The notes below the pieces were generated by a model that had not been told where the DNA came from, made no database searches, and saw only the letters and a program-made list of their open reading frames with translations. Positions 22,314 to 32,762 of a DNA stretch of 64,000 bases are shown one piece after another. The position numbers and the translations under genes are program-made. Where the stretch lies: positions 1-64,000 of the forward strand of contig JAJEAI010000124.1 in assembly GCA_022824205.1 (NCBI GenBank), in the 5' to 3' direction. The first letter of the stretch is position 1; the number at the start of each line of letters is the position of its first letter. Source of the DNA: Candidatus Binatia bacterium (GTDB taxonomy: Bacteria > Desulfobacterota > Binatia > UBA9968 > JAJDTQ01).

Positions 22314-23021
22314 ATGGAAAAGCGTGAGTTCATGTACGAGGGCAAGGCGAAGAAGCTCTACACCACCGACGATCCCGCCAAGATGATCCAGTATTTCAAG
22401 GACGACGCCAGCGCCTTCAACAAGAAGAAGCTGGGCAGCGTCACCTCCAAGGGAGTCGTCAACAACGCCATCTCCGAGGTGCTGTTCAAGCACCTGGAAG
22501 CCAACGGCGTGCCGACGCACTTCCTGGATCGCCTCAACGAACGGGAGATGCTGGTGTGGAAGCTGGACATGCTCCCCATCGAGGTGATCATCCGGAACAT
22601 TGTGGCCGGCAGCATGGCCAAGCGCCTGGGTCTGGAGGAGGGGCAGTCGCTGTCCACGACCATCCTCGAGTTTTGCTACAAGTGCGACGAGCTGGACGAT
22701 CCGATCATCAACGACTACCACATCATCGCGCTGGGCTATGCCACCGCGGAGGAGCTGGAGGAGATCAAGCGTCTCACCTTCCGCACCAACGAGCTGATGA
22801 AGGCGTTCTTCGACGAGCGCGACCTGATCCTCGTGGACTTCAAGCTCGAGTTCGGGAAGCGCGACGGACAAGTCGTCCTCGCCGACGAGATCTGCCCGGA
22901 CACATGCCGGTTCTGGCAGAAGGGCTCTCTCGAGAAGATGGACAAGGACCGCTTCCGCCGCGACCTGGGCGGCGTCGAGGAAGCCTACCAGGAGGTCTGC
23001 CGCCGGGTGACCGGAGGGTAA
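22314..23021 (+). CDS. purC: SAICAR synthase
   Basis: MYEGKAKKLYTTDDP, SKGVVNNAISE, LPIEVIIRNIVAGSMAKRLG, DEICPDTCRFW. Confidence 0.97.
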   Translation: MEKREFMYEGKAKKLYTTDDPAKMIQYFKDDASAFNKKKLGSVTSKGVVNNAISEVLFKHLEANGVPTHFLDRLNEREMLVWKLDMLPIEVIIRNIVAGSMAKRLGLEEGQSLSTTILEFCYKCDELDDPIINDYHIIALGYATAEELEEIKRLTFRTNELMKAFFDERDLILVDFKLEFGKRDGQVVLADEICPDTCRFWQKGSLEKMDKDRFRRDLGGVEEAYQEVCRRVTGG

Positions 23022-23082
23022 GAAGGAGTCCGTGGCGGAGTGTTGTCGCCCGCTCCGTTGTTGCCGGCCTCTCTCTCCGTCA

Positions 23083-23260
23083 TTGATACGAAGATATAAT
23101 CTTGTCCGATGAATTCAGGTAGTTACAGACATCCGTCTTCATCATTCCCGGCCCCCCCAATACGTCATTCCCGCGGAAGCGGGAATCCAGGATGGGTGGG
23201 GCCTGGGGCAATGGGCCGCCACACAACCACCCCTGGATTCCCGCTTCCGCGGGAATGACG
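23083..23260. repeat. Composite palindromic repeat, copy 2 (more diverged leader)
   Basis: TTGATACGAAGATATAATCTTGTCCGATGAATTCAGGTAGTTACAGA ... GTCATTCCCGCGGAAGCGGGAATCCAGG ... CCTGGATTCCCGCTTCCGCGGGAATGACG. Confidence 0.9.
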
Positions 23261-23289
23261 GGTCGTTTGGGCGAACGCGCCATCGAATC

Positions 23290-23532
23290 ATGCTCGTCAA
23301 AGTCTTCGTAACCCTCAAGGAGGGAGTCCTCGACCCCCAGGGCAAGGCCGTGGAGAACTCCCTCCACAGCCTCGGCTTCGGCGGCGTCAAGGAAGTGCGC
23401 GTGGGCAAGTACCTGGAGCTGAGCCTGGACGTGGCCGAGGCGGAGGACGCCGAGCAGCAGGCGCGGCGCATGTGCGAGAAGCTGCTGGCCAACCCTGTCA
23501 TCGAGAACTACCGCTTCGAGGTCACGGGGTAG
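23290..23532 (+). CDS. purS: Phosphoribosylformylglycinamidine synthase subunit PurS
   Basis: VKVFVTLKEGVLDPQGKAVENSLHSLGF, GKYLELSLD. Confidence 0.95.
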   Translation: MLVKVFVTLKEGVLDPQGKAVENSLHSLGFGGVKEVRVGKYLELSLDVAEAEDAEQQARRMCEKLLANPVIENYRFEVTG

Positions 23533-23536
23533 CCGG

Positions 23537-24241
23537 ATGCGCTGGGGGGTGGCCATCTTTCCCGGCTCCTGCGACGACGACGACGTCGTCCATTGCCTGC
23601 GCCACGTTCTCGGGCACGACGTGCGCCCCCTGTGGCACAAGGACCCGTTCGACGGCGAGTGCGACGGCGTGGTGCTGCCGGGCGGTTTCTCCTACGGCGA
23701 CTACCTGCGCGCCGGCGCCATGGCCCGGTTCGCGCCGGTCATGCAGGGCATCGTCGACTTCGCCGCGGCGGGCGGGCTGGTGCTCGGCATCTGCAACGGT
23801 TTCCAGATCCTGTGCGAGGCCGGGCTGTTGCCCGGCGCCCTCACGCGCAACGAGTCGCTGCGCTTCGTGTGCCGGCGCGTGACCCTGCGCGTGGAAAACG
23901 CCGAGTCGCCGTTTACGTGCGCGGCCGAACCCGGCGCCCTGCTGGAGATGCCGGTGAAGCACGGCGAAGGCCGCTACTACGCCGATGCTCTGACCCTCAA
24001 GCAGGTTCGCGACCACGGACAGGTGCTGTTGCGCTACGTGGACACGGCCGGCCGGACCTCCGACGAAGCCAATCCCAACGGCTCGATGCAGAACATCGCC
24101 GGCGTGTGCAACCGAGGGCGCAACGTCTTCGGCCTGATGCCGCATCCGGAGGATGCCACGGAAGAACTGCTCGGGGGCGTCGGCGGCCTGACCGTTTTCT
24201 CCTCCATGGCCGCCGAGGTTCGGCGGCGGAACGGCGCGTAA
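23537..24241 (+). CDS. purQ: Phosphoribosylformylglycinamidine synthase subunit PurQ
   Basis: [47 protein letters not shown]. Confidence 0.96.
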   Translation: MRWGVAIFPGSCDDDDVVHCLRHVLGHDVRPLWHKDPFDGECDGVVLPGGFSYGDYLRAGAMARFAPVMQGIVDFAAAGGLVLGICNGFQILCEAGLLPGALTRNESLRFVCRRVTLRVENAESPFTCAAEPGALLEMPVKHGEGRYYADALTLKQVRDHGQVLLRYVDTAGRTSDEANPNGSMQNIAGVCNRGRNVFGLMPHPEDATEELLGGVGGLTVFSSMAAEVRRRNGA

Positions 24242-24405
24242 CTCGATGCCCCGGTTCAACAAAAAGGTTGGGGATCCACAAGTCTTTTGTCCATGGGCTG
24301 CGCCGCGCTTTCGCGCGTGACGCCGAGGCTACTCGTCATGCCGGCGTGCAACAAGACACGCTCAGGTTCGTACCGGTATCCGTGACGCATCGTGCAGGCA
24401 GCGAC

Positions 24406-26637
24406 ATGAGCGACGCAACGAACCCCGACCCAGCGCCCGTGACCCCCGAGGTGGTCCACGCCCACGGTCTGACCGACCACGAGTACGCCGGGATCCTGCG
24501 CCTCCTGGGACGCGCGCCGAACCTCACCGAGCTGGGCGTTTTCTCGGTGATGTGGTCGGAGCACTGCAGCTACAAGAGTTCGCGCAAGCACCTGAAGCAG
24601 CTTCCCACCGACGGCCCCCGCGTCATCCACGGCCCGGGTGAAAACGCCGGCGTCATGGACATAGGCGATGGCCTCGCCGTGGTGTTCAAGATCGAGAGCC
24701 ACAACCACCCCTCCTTCATCGAGCCATACCAGGGGGCGGCCACCGGCGTGGGCGGTATCCTGCGGGATGTCTTCACCATGGGCGCCCGCCCCATCGCCAG
24801 CCTCAACTCGCTCCGGTTCGGCGCCATCCGCCACGCCAAGACTCCCTACCTGGTGAACGGCGTGGTGGGGGGCATCGGCGGCTACGGCAACTGCGTCGGC
24901 GTGCCCACCGTGGGCGGCGACATCTACTTCGACGCATGCTACGACGCCAACATCCTCGTGAACGCCTTCACGCTGGGCCTGGCGGAGCGGGACCGCATCT
25001 TCACCGGCAAGGCCCGGGGCGCCGGCAACCCGGTGGTGTACGTCGGCTCCAAGACCGGCCGCGACGGGGTCCACGGCGCCACCATGGCGTCCGAGTCATT
25101 CTCCGAGGACTCGGAGCAGCGCCGTCCCACGGTGCAGGTGGGCGACCCCTTCACCGAGAAGCTCCTCATCGAGGCCTGCCTGGAGCTGATGCGCACCGAC
25201 GCCATCGTGGGCATCCAGGACATGGGCGCCGCGGGCCTTACCAGCTCGGCCGTAGAGATGGCCGGACGCGCGGGCTCGGGCGTGGAGATGGAGCTGGCGC
25301 ACGTGCCGCTGCGCGAGCAGGGCATGACCCCCTACGAGATCCTGCTGTCCGAGTCCCAGGAGCGCATGCTGCTGGTGGTGCATCCGGAGTCCGTGGCCGA
25401 AGTCCGGGCCATCTTCGAGCGCTGGGACCTGGACGCGGTGGTGGTGGGCCGGGTCATCGACGAGCCCGTGTTCCGGGTGCTGTCGGAGGGCCGTCCGGTG
25501 GCCGACATCCCGGTGGCCGCGCTCACCGACGCCGCACCGGCGTACGACCGGCCCGCCAGGCGGCCGCCGCGCCAGGACGAGATCCAGCGCCTGGACGCGG
25601 ACGCGCTGGCGCAGCCCGAGAGCATGACCCGGGTGCTGGAGCAACTGCTGGATTCCCCGAACCTGAGCTCCCGGGAGTGGGTCTACCGCCAGTACGACCA
25701 CTACGTGCGCGGCAACACGGTGCTGGCGCCGGGCGCGGACGCCGCGGTGATCCGCGTCAAGGGGACGTCCAAGGGACTGGCCCTCACCGTGGACTGTAAC
25801 GCGCGCTACTGCTACCTGGACCCCCACGCGGGCGGCATGGCCGCGGTGGTCGAGGCGGCGCGGAACCTGTCGTGTGTCGGGGCGACGCCGCTGGGGCTCA
25901 CGGACTGCCTCAACTTCGGCAACCCCGAGCGGGAGGACGTCATGTGGCAGTTCTCCCAGGCCATCCGAGGCATGCGCGAGGCGTGCCTGGCGCTGGAGAT
26001 CCCGGTGGTGAGCGGCAACGTGAGCTTCTACAACGAGACCGACGGCGTCTCCATCCACCCCACGCCCACGGTGGCCATGGTGGGCCTGCTGGAGGACGTG
26101 ACGCGCATCGCCACTCCGTGGTTCAAGGAGGAGGGCGACCTGGTGGTGCTGCTGGGCCTCAACCGCGACGAACTGGGGGGCAGCGAGTACCTCAAGGTCG
26201 TGCACGGACAAGTGGCGGGCAAGCCGCCGGAGGTGGACCTGGCGCTGGAGCGCGGGATACAGCGGACCTGCCGGTTGGCGGTGGAACAGGGGCTGCTCTC
26301 GTCGGCCCACGACGTTTCCGAGGGGGGACTGGCCGTGGCCCTGGCGGATTGCTGCGTCTCACACCCCGACCCCGAGGGTCCGGGAGCGGTCATCGAGATC
26401 GAGCAACGCGGGCGCGCGGACGCGCTCCTGTTCGGCGAATCGCATTCGCGTATCGTGGTATCGCTGAAGGAAAGGGACTACGGTCGGTTGCAGGACATCG
26501 CGACCCGGGAGGACGTTGTGATCGCGGTCATCGGGGAAGTGGGAGGGGACCGTCTGGCCATCAACGACCTGGTGCGGGCACCGGTGCAACGGCTGCGTAA
26601 CATTTGGTCGACGGCCCTGGAGCGGTGTGTTAAGTGA
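24406..26637 (+). CDS. purL: Phosphoribosylformylglycinamidine synthase subunit PurL
   Basis: [54 protein letters not shown]; start trimmed to ATG 24406. Confidence 0.97.
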   Translation: MSDATNPDPAPVTPEVVHAHGLTDHEYAGILRLLGRAPNLTELGVFSVMWSEHCSYKSSRKHLKQLPTDGPRVIHGPGENAGVMDIGDGLAVVFKIESHNHPSFIEPYQGAATGVGGILRDVFTMGARPIASLNSLRFGAIRHAKTPYLVNGVVGGIGGYGNCVGVPTVGGDIYFDACYDANILVNAFTLGLAERDRIFTGKARGAGNPVVYVGSKTGRDGVHGATMASESFSEDSEQRRPTVQVGDPFTEKLLIEACLELMRTDAIVGIQDMGAAGLTSSAVEMAGRAGSGVEMELAHVPLREQGMTPYEILLSESQERMLLVVHPESVAEVRAIFERWDLDAVVVGRVIDEPVFRVLSEGRPVADIPVAALTDAAPAYDRPARRPPRQDEIQRLDADALAQPESMTRVLEQLLDSPNLSSREWVYRQYDHYVRGNTVLAPGADAAVIRVKGTSKGLALTVDCNARYCYLDPHAGGMAAVVEAARNLSCVGATPLGLTDCLNFGNPEREDVMWQFSQAIRGMREACLALEIPVVSGNVSFYNETDGVSIHPTPTVAMVGLLEDVTRIATPWFKEEGDLVVLLGLNRDELGGSEYLKVVHGQVAGKPPEVDLALERGIQRTCRLAVEQGLLSSAHDVSEGGLAVALADCCVSHPDPEGPGAVIEIEQRGRADALLFGESHSRIVVSLKERDYGRLQDIATREDVVIAVIGEVGGDRLAINDLVRAPVQRLRNIWSTALERCVK

Positions 26638-26705
26638 CGAACAGGCTCGGGAAAGGGGGAACCGCCGGACAACGCACCCGGCAGTGTTCCTCCGGACAGG
26701 ACGCG

Positions 26706-28133
26706 ATGTTCGACAAGTTCCATGAAGAGTGCGCGGTGGTCGGGGTCCACGGCCATCCCGAGGCCGCCAACATGGTGTACCTGGGGCTCTACGCCCTGCA
26801 GCACCGCGGCCAGGAATCGTCCGGCATCGTGTCCTCGGACGGCGAGGTCCTCATCTCCCACCGCCAGATGGGCCTGGTGGCGGACATCTTCAAGGAAGAC
26901 ATCATCAAGAACCTGCGGGGCGCGTCGGCCATCGGACACAACCGCTATTCCACCAGCGGGCACACCGACCTCAAGAACGCCCAGCCGTTCGTGGTGGAGT
27001 ACGCCGACGGTCCCATCGCCGTGTCCCACAACGGCAACCTGATCAACGCCAACCAGCTCCGGCAGCAACTCGAGGAGTCCGGCTCCATCTTCCAGTCCAC
27101 CTCCGACACCGAGGTGATCGTCCACCTCATCGCCACCTCCAAGGAGAAGACCCTGACGGACCGCGTCATCGACGCCCTCCACCGGGTCAAGGGCTCCTAC
27201 TCCCTCGTGTTCCTCACCACCCACACCATGATCGCCGCCCGGGACCCGTTGGGTTTCCGGCCGCTGATCGTGGGCCGGTTCCGCGGGCGCGGGGATGGGG
27301 ACGCCTGGGTGGCGGCGTCGGAGACCTGCGTGCTGGACCTGATCGAGGCGGAGTACGTGCGCGAGGTGGAGCCGGGCGAAGTGCTGGTCTTCAGCCGCGG
27401 CGGCATGGAGTCCCTCAAGCCCTTCCCGGAGACCGTTCCCGCCCGGTGCATCTTCGAATCCATCTACTTCGCCCGGCCCGACAGCAACGTCTACGGCCAC
27501 AGCGTCTACCAGTACCGCAAGGAGCTGGGCCGCCAGCTCGCCCGCGAGAGCCACATCGACGCCGACATCGTGACGCCCGTGCCCGACTCGGGAGTGCCCG
27601 CCGCCATCGGCTACGCCGAACAGTCCGGCATCCCCCTCGACCTCGCCCTGATCCGCAACCACTACGTCGGCCGCACCTTCATCGAGCCGCAACAGCACAT
27701 CCGCAACTTCGGCGTGAAGATCAAGCTCAACGCCATGCGCGAGGTGCTCCAGGACAAGCGCGTGGTGGTGGTGGACGACTCCATCGTCCGCGGCACCACC
27801 AGCCAGAAGATCATCCGCATGCTGCGCGAGGCCGGCGCCGCCGAGGTCCACGTACGCATCAGCTCACCCCCCACCATCAGCCCCTGCTACTACGGCATCG
27901 ACACCCCCACCCACAAGGAACTCATCGCCTCCGTCCACTCCGTCGACGGCATCCGCGACTTCATCGGCGCCGATTCCCTCGCCTACCTGAGCCGCGAGGG
28001 CCTCTACACTTTCTTCAAGGGTGACGACGCCGGCTACTGCGACGCCTGCTTCACGGCGAACTACCCCGTGCTGGCGGATGACAATGGGAAGACGCCGCAG
28101 TTGCATTTGTTCGAGGCGGTGAGCCGGCGGTGA
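26706..28133 (+). CDS. purF: Amidophosphoribosyltransferase
   Basis: ECAVVGVHGHPEAANMVYLGLYALQHRGQESSGIV, VVVVDDSIVRGTTSQKII; start trimmed to 26706. Confidence 0.96.
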   Translation: MFDKFHEECAVVGVHGHPEAANMVYLGLYALQHRGQESSGIVSSDGEVLISHRQMGLVADIFKEDIIKNLRGASAIGHNRYSTSGHTDLKNAQPFVVEYADGPIAVSHNGNLINANQLRQQLEESGSIFQSTSDTEVIVHLIATSKEKTLTDRVIDALHRVKGSYSLVFLTTHTMIAARDPLGFRPLIVGRFRGRGDGDAWVAASETCVLDLIEAEYVREVEPGEVLVFSRGGMESLKPFPETVPARCIFESIYFARPDSNVYGHSVYQYRKELGRQLARESHIDADIVTPVPDSGVPAAIGYAEQSGIPLDLALIRNHYVGRTFIEPQQHIRNFGVKIKLNAMREVLQDKRVVVVDDSIVRGTTSQKIIRMLREAGAAEVHVRISSPPTISPCYYGIDTPTHKELIASVHSVDGIRDFIGADSLAYLSREGLYTFFKGDDAGYCDACFTANYPVLADDNGKTPQLHLFEAVSRR

Positions 28134-28272
28134 GAGTGGCGATCCTGTCGCAGAAATGGGGCTATCCGGTGGTTCATGCAGCCAGGCGCCCTCTTGAGCC
28201 GTGCTGCGGCGGCCCAGTGGCCACGCAAGTGTCCGGATACAAGATCATGTGAGGTACACTGGGGTCGCTGTC

Positions 28273-28306
28273 GTTCAGCGAAGCCAGGTGCACGACTTCG
28301 CTGAAC
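28273..28306. terminator. 11-bp perfect inverted repeat between convergent purF and ATPase genes
   Basis: GTTCAGCGAAG-12 nt-CTTCGCTGAAC. Confidence 0.45.
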
Positions 28307-28371
28307 AGTTTCACGAGAGCGCTCCGAGGCGCCCGGCCAAGGAGTCGAAGTCTTCGGGAATGACGAGAACG

Positions 28372-29664
28372 TCATTTCGAGCTTCCCTGGTCGTTCCTGT
28401 CGCCTTCGGTGAAGGAAAGTGCGGTCTCCATCCAACCGCCGCTCAGAAGCCGGCCCAATCCTTGAGTCTTGCGCAACTTCCTGGAGTCGGGCAGATCGGC
28501 GACCGGACGGATAATCGCATCGCTCGTCTCCTCCAGACGACCCACCACGGAGGTGTTCTCGTACGTCCTGTCGTTCACCATGGACAACAGTTCGGGAGAA
28601 TGAGTCGTAGTAATTACCTGAATGTCGCCTTTCGCGGTTTGCGCCTCCATGAGATCGAGCAGAAGTTGAACTCGTGAGGGATGGATGCCGTTATCGATTT
28701 CCTCGAAGAAATAAAGGCCCTTCGCGTTCTCCGAGAGTAATGTCGCCAACATCGCAAGGAAACGAAGGGTACCGTCGGAGATGCTGTAGGCTGATAGTTT
28801 TCGATCTCCGCTCTCGCATATGACAAGCTGAACCAGACCGGTGATGGTATCGACAGGAAAGTCGAAGTCCACTACATCCATTGGAGTGAGCTCTCGGATC
28901 CACTGTATCAAACTGTCCTTGCGTCTCGGTTCAGAGCAAATTTGTCGCAGAACAGTAGGCAAATTGTCGCCGTTGTCTCCCAGAACGGCTTGGCCTGGGA
29001 ACGCTGGCTTTCTCATTCTATCGGGAAGCAGATCAAAAAAGCGCATGTTTGAGAGGATTTCAGTCGCATATTCAGCCGCATCCTTGTGGGACCGCCGCAC
29101 CCTTAAATGTTCTCCTATCTGGGTCAGCGCGGGTTGGCCGGGTCTTACGGAGATTCGATCACCATATTTCTTTTGATCTCCGACCTTGCCCATACGGAGG
29201 AGTAAGTTATTCTCGTCCTCCTGGAGGTCCACCGGGTCTGGTTCACCCGGGTGGCATGTATAAATGGTTGTTTTGCCGTCCTCCAGTTCCTCCTGAAACA
29301 CCCGAAAGCCGCCGAAATTGGGTATGTCGCTCTGTACCCCTATCGAATAGTTACTTTGTCTTCGACTTTGCTTCATTCGAATCGAAAGCATGAAGCCGTA
29401 ATATCCATCGACTTGTTGGAGACGGCTGATTTCCTTCGGAGCACCTCTAATCGACTCCCACTCGGCCTGACCACCCGCCCCGTATTTTCCGCCCATGATC
29501 TCCGCGAGCGTGTAACCACGGCCGATTCCGTGGAGGAAACGGAAGGCGTCCCGGATATTACTCTTGCCGCTGGCATTGGCGCCAACGACCACGGTGAACG
29601 GACCGAGGTGCAACCTCTCGTTGGCGAAGTTTTTGAAGTCCACGAGCCTCAGCTCAGTGATCAC
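28372..29664 (-). CDS. AAA family ATPase (RecF/OLD/AAA_21-like)
   Basis: Walker A VVGANASGKSNIRDAF, Walker B LYFFEEIDNGIHPSRV, TTHSPELLSMV; visibly AT-richer than neighbours. Confidence 0.88.
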   Translation of the reverse strand: MITELRLVDFKNFANERLHLGPFTVVVGANASGKSNIRDAFRFLHGIGRGYTLAEIMGGKYGAGGQAEWESIRGAPKEISRLQQVDGYYGFMLSIRMKQSRRQSNYSIGVQSDIPNFGGFRVFQEELEDGKTTIYTCHPGEPDPVDLQEDENNLLLRMGKVGDQKKYGDRISVRPGQPALTQIGEHLRVRRSHKDAAEYATEILSNMRFFDLLPDRMRKPAFPGQAVLGDNGDNLPTVLRQICSEPRRKDSLIQWIRELTPMDVVDFDFPVDTITGLVQLVICESGDRKLSAYSISDGTLRFLAMLATLLSENAKGLYFFEEIDNGIHPSRVQLLLDLMEAQTAKGDIQVITTTHSPELLSMVNDRTYENTSVVGRLEETSDAIIRPVADLPDSRKLRKTQGLGRLLSGGWMETALSFTEGDRNDQGSSK

Positions 29665-29968
29665 GGTTTATCTCCTGGTCCGAGTGCCGGCTGGCGCGGC
29701 GGAAGGCGTCGTTGTCGAACCCTCGGTTGCCGACCAGTACTTCTTAGCGCATGTTATCTCCACAAATGCTTCCGCCATGGTGGAGAATATTTTAACCGTG
29801 TAGGAGTAAGGGGGCAACTCACCAGTGGCTCGGTGACCGAACGGTCCCGTTTCACGGGGTGCCGCGAGGGGGCGGACCGGAGCCGTATTTGGCCGGTGAT
29901 CAATACCGGTGTAAAGTCTTCCATCATTCCACTGAGACCAAGACATCGGGCGGCGGGAGAACGTTGAG

Positions 29969-30628
29969 ATGAGCGAACTGACCTTGGTGATCGGCAACAA
30001 GAACTACTCGTCCTGGTCCCTTCGGCCTTGGCTGGCCCTGCGCCATGCCGGTGTCGCGTTCGCCGAAAGGATGGTCCTGCTGTTCGACGAGAACTGGAAA
30101 GAAGCCATCGCCGCCGTATCCCCGTCGCGGCGCGTGCCGGTGTTGCTTCACGGCGAACGCACCATATGGGAAACCCTTGCGATCCTGGAATACGCCCACG
30201 AGCTTTTCCCCGAGGCCGGCCTGTGGCCCGAGGATCGGGATGCCCGTGCGATGGCTCGTTCGATCGCCTGCGAAATGCATGCGGGCTTTACCGCGCTGCG
30301 CAACTGCATGCCCATGAACCTGCGTCGCACGGACCTCAAGGGCAAGGGCCGTGGCCCCGGCGTCGCGGAAGACATCGCCCGGGTATGCGAGATCTGGCGG
30401 GAGTGCCGTGACCGCTACGGCGAGCGAGGCGAGTTTCTCTTCGGCGGTTTCGGCGCGGCTGATGCCATGTTCGCCCCGGTCGTCACCCGCCTGGACACGT
30501 ACGGGGTTGAGCTCGACGACACGTGCGCCGCCTACAGCCGTGCTGTGCTGACGCTGCCCGCCTTTGTCGAATGGTGCGATGCGGCGCTTCAAGAACCTTG
30601 GATCGTGCCCGAAGACGAGATCGATTGA
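29969..30628 (+). CDS. Glutathione S-transferase family protein
   Basis: LVIGNKNYSSWSLRPWLALRHAGVAFAERMVLL, SRRVPVLLHGERTIWETLAILEYAHELFPE. Confidence 0.9.
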   Translation: MSELTLVIGNKNYSSWSLRPWLALRHAGVAFAERMVLLFDENWKEAIAAVSPSRRVPVLLHGERTIWETLAILEYAHELFPEAGLWPEDRDARAMARSIACEMHAGFTALRNCMPMNLRRTDLKGKGRGPGVAEDIARVCEIWRECRDRYGERGEFLFGGFGAADAMFAPVVTRLDTYGVELDDTCAAYSRAVLTLPAFVEWCDAALQEPWIVPEDEID

Positions 30629-30703
30629 ATCCCGTCACGGGAAAATCATGGAACTCGCGCGGTCCGGGGAAGTCCGGGCAAGACCTGACAGAACGATTGG
30701 ACC

Positions 30704-30949
30704 TTACTTGCCAGGTGGAACAGATCGCGCATTTCGTAGTTTGGCGAAAATCGCCTGTTGTTCCACGAGCCCGGACGTGGTTCTTGTCTCAGTTGCTAGC
30801 GCGGCCTCGAAGGCGCCGTTCATGGCCTCGATGTGCTCAGCCACGTTGACGTTGCGGAGGTCCTGGCGTCGCAGTTCCTCGAGTTTCGCGGCTGCCAGGC
30901 GCCAGCGTTCGACATAGGCGCGCAGTTCTTTTTCCTCTTTGCGAAGCAT
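30704..30949 (-). CDS. Conserved-looking hypothetical, 81 aa, predicted helical
   Basis: ORF MLRKEEKELRAYVERWRLAAAKLEELRRQDLRNVNVAEHIEAMNGAFEAAL...; charged helical pattern. Confidence 0.55.
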   Translation of the reverse strand: MLRKEEKELRAYVERWRLAAAKLEELRRQDLRNVNVAEHIEAMNGAFEAALATETRTTSGLVEQQAIFAKLRNARSVPPGK

Positions 30950-30964
30950 GTTGTGCGAGACAGT

Positions 30965-31903
30965 TTACGTCTTGGGTTCAGAGACAACAACCTTGTCCCA
31001 GGTCCGAAGTTCACGCGCGGCCTCGGCAATGGATTCGGTGAGTTCCGGCGTGGTGTTCGAGAGCATGGGCAGGATCGGCCCCATCCGTGCGACGCCGGCA
31101 AGGCCTACGGCGTCGTGCAGGACCGTGATGGGGCCGTGGCTGTTTCTGAGGGTCTCCAGTGGGCGGAAGTGTTCGCGATAGAGATCGGCGGTATCGAAAT
31201 CGCGGCCCTTGCAGGCTTCGAGGACTCGCCGGGAACCGTTTGGAGCAATGCACACCAGTCCTGAGGTGAATCCCGCCAGCCCGAATGTCCTGATATGGGC
31301 AATGGCCGGCTGCTCGCCGATTCCGCTGATAATGTTCTCCGCTCCGATCGCGCGACAAAGGTCGTCGAGGTAGGGGTCCGTGGTTTCGTCGGTACGGGGT
31401 ACGGCGTATTTCACTGCAAACACCCGCTTCGTGTCGAAGAGGCGGGCGACTTGGTCGGACCGAAGGTAGTTGTCCTCCTTTATGTAGATGATGAACGGCT
31501 TGCCGAAGGCATCGCCGAAGCGCTTGAGGGCTTCTTCGATCCCGTCCTGCGTCGAGACTCCCTGGAAGGGCAACGCCATGGCGGTTTCGTTTCCCAGCCG
31601 GTGAAGGACCCCGCACTGATCCATCATCTTGCCGAAATCGGGTCCGACGGAGGCGATGATCCGCGTGCCCGGTGACGCCGCGGCCAGGATCTTCTCGAGG
31701 ACCAACTCGAACACGCTTGTCGATATGTGGTAGACATTGGCGTTTCCCCCGTAGAGGATGTGTCTCACCCCACCGGCCTCGATGTGTTTGAGCAGTGTTT
31801 CGTTGGCCGCGAAGTTTGGCGTCAGGTCTTCATTCCAGGCCAATGGCGGTACGGCCACTACCGAGTCTCCCAGCCAATTCGACGTATGTGAGGTCTCTGT
31901 CAT
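30965..31903 (-). CDS. Dihydrodipicolinate synthase/N-acetylneuraminate lyase family protein, divergent
   Basis: DapA-like TIM barrel pattern; FIIYIKEDN and VFAVKYAV align with catalytic Tyr and Lys segments; start trimmed to ATG 31903. Confidence 0.8.
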   Translation of the reverse strand: MTETSHTSNWLGDSVVAVPPLAWNEDLTPNFAANETLLKHIEAGGVRHILYGGNANVYHISTSVFELVLEKILAAASPGTRIIASVGPDFGKMMDQCGVLHRLGNETAMALPFQGVSTQDGIEEALKRFGDAFGKPFIIYIKEDNYLRSDQVARLFDTKRVFAVKYAVPRTDETTDPYLDDLCRAIGAENIISGIGEQPAIAHIRTFGLAGFTSGLVCIAPNGSRRVLEACKGRDFDTADLYREHFRPLETLRNSHGPITVLHDAVGLAGVARMGPILPMLSNTTPELTESIAEAARELRTWDKVVVSEPKT

Positions 31904-31976
31904 GGTCGTCCTTTGCGACACTCGGTGGACCGACTCGGGTTCGGCGACGGCTCGCGACTCAAGAACGTGGTTCCGG

Positions 31977-32762
31977 TCAGCGGTCCTCCAAGGCCCAGCT
32001 GCCTCCGAGCCGAGTGGTGGCAAGCGTTGCGTGTTGCGCTGGCCCCGCGGTCAGCGCGTCCGATGCCCGGTCCAGGGCCTTGTAACCGATCTTGCGGCTA
32101 TCGTCGTTTCGAATATTCAGCCCGCCATTGTCCGAGAATCCGAAAACGATGTGGAAACCCTCCTCTTCGGTGGCGATACACGCCCTGACGGCTCGCACCA
32201 GGTCCCGATGACTGATCCAGGTGTAGCGCGATCTCGTGTCCCGCGGAGACTCGAGGAACGATCCGATTCGCAGTGAGATACCGGTGATTCCGTGTTTCGT
32301 GCACAGGTACTTCAGATAGACTTCACCGAAGGCCTTGGAGATTCCATAGAGACTGTCGGCACTGTAGGGCATGTCGTCCGACAGCGGATCCGAAAGGTCG
32401 TACATGCCCACCACGTGCGTCGAACTGGCAAAGATGATCTTCCGGACGCCGTTCCGCCGGGCCGCTTCGAAAACGTTGCGAGCGCCCTCGATGTTCAATC
32501 GCGAAACCGCCTCCCAGTCCTTGGCGTTGGGCGTGCCCGCAAGATGGATGACGCAATCGATGTCCCTGACCGCGTCGACGGTGCGTTCGAAATCGGTGAT
32601 ATCCCCTTCCACCCACTCCACCCTGTCACTCCTGGTTCGTTTCTCGGGCACGGTGATGTCGAGAAGGCGCAGTGGGTGTTCACCCTCCAGGGCCTTGGCC
32701 AGAACGGAGCCGATGCGCCCGCCGGCGCCGGTCAAGAGAATCCGTGCCGCCACTTCAGTCAT
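31977..32762 (-). CDS. NAD-dependent epimerase/dehydratase, uronate dehydrogenase-like
   Basis: LLTGAGGRIGSVLAKAL, FASSTHVVG, YGISKAFGE, LRIGSFLESPRDTRSRYTWISHRDLVRAV. Confidence 0.85.
   Translation of the reverse strand: MTEVAARILLTGAGGRIGSVLAKALEGEHPLRLLDITVPEKRTRSDRVEWVEGDITDFERTVDAVRDIDCVIHLAGTPNAKDWEAVSRLNIEGARNVFEAARRNGVRKIIFASSTHVVGMYDLSDPLSDDMPYSADSLYGISKAFGEVYLKYLCTKHGITGISLRIGSFLESPRDTRSRYTWISHRDLVRAVRACIATEEEGFHIVFGFSDNGGLNIRNDDSRKIGYKALDRASDALTAGPAQHATLATTRLGGSWALEDR

Noticed and set aside
28061-28435. 124-aa minus-strand ORF downstream of the AAA ATPase
   Set aside because: Overlaps both the purF and ATPase 3' ends; no recognisable family, so not called as the missing partner.
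29668-30000. 110-aa minus-strand ORF between ATPase and GST genes
   Set aside because: Overlaps the GST start; no family pattern; probably chance.
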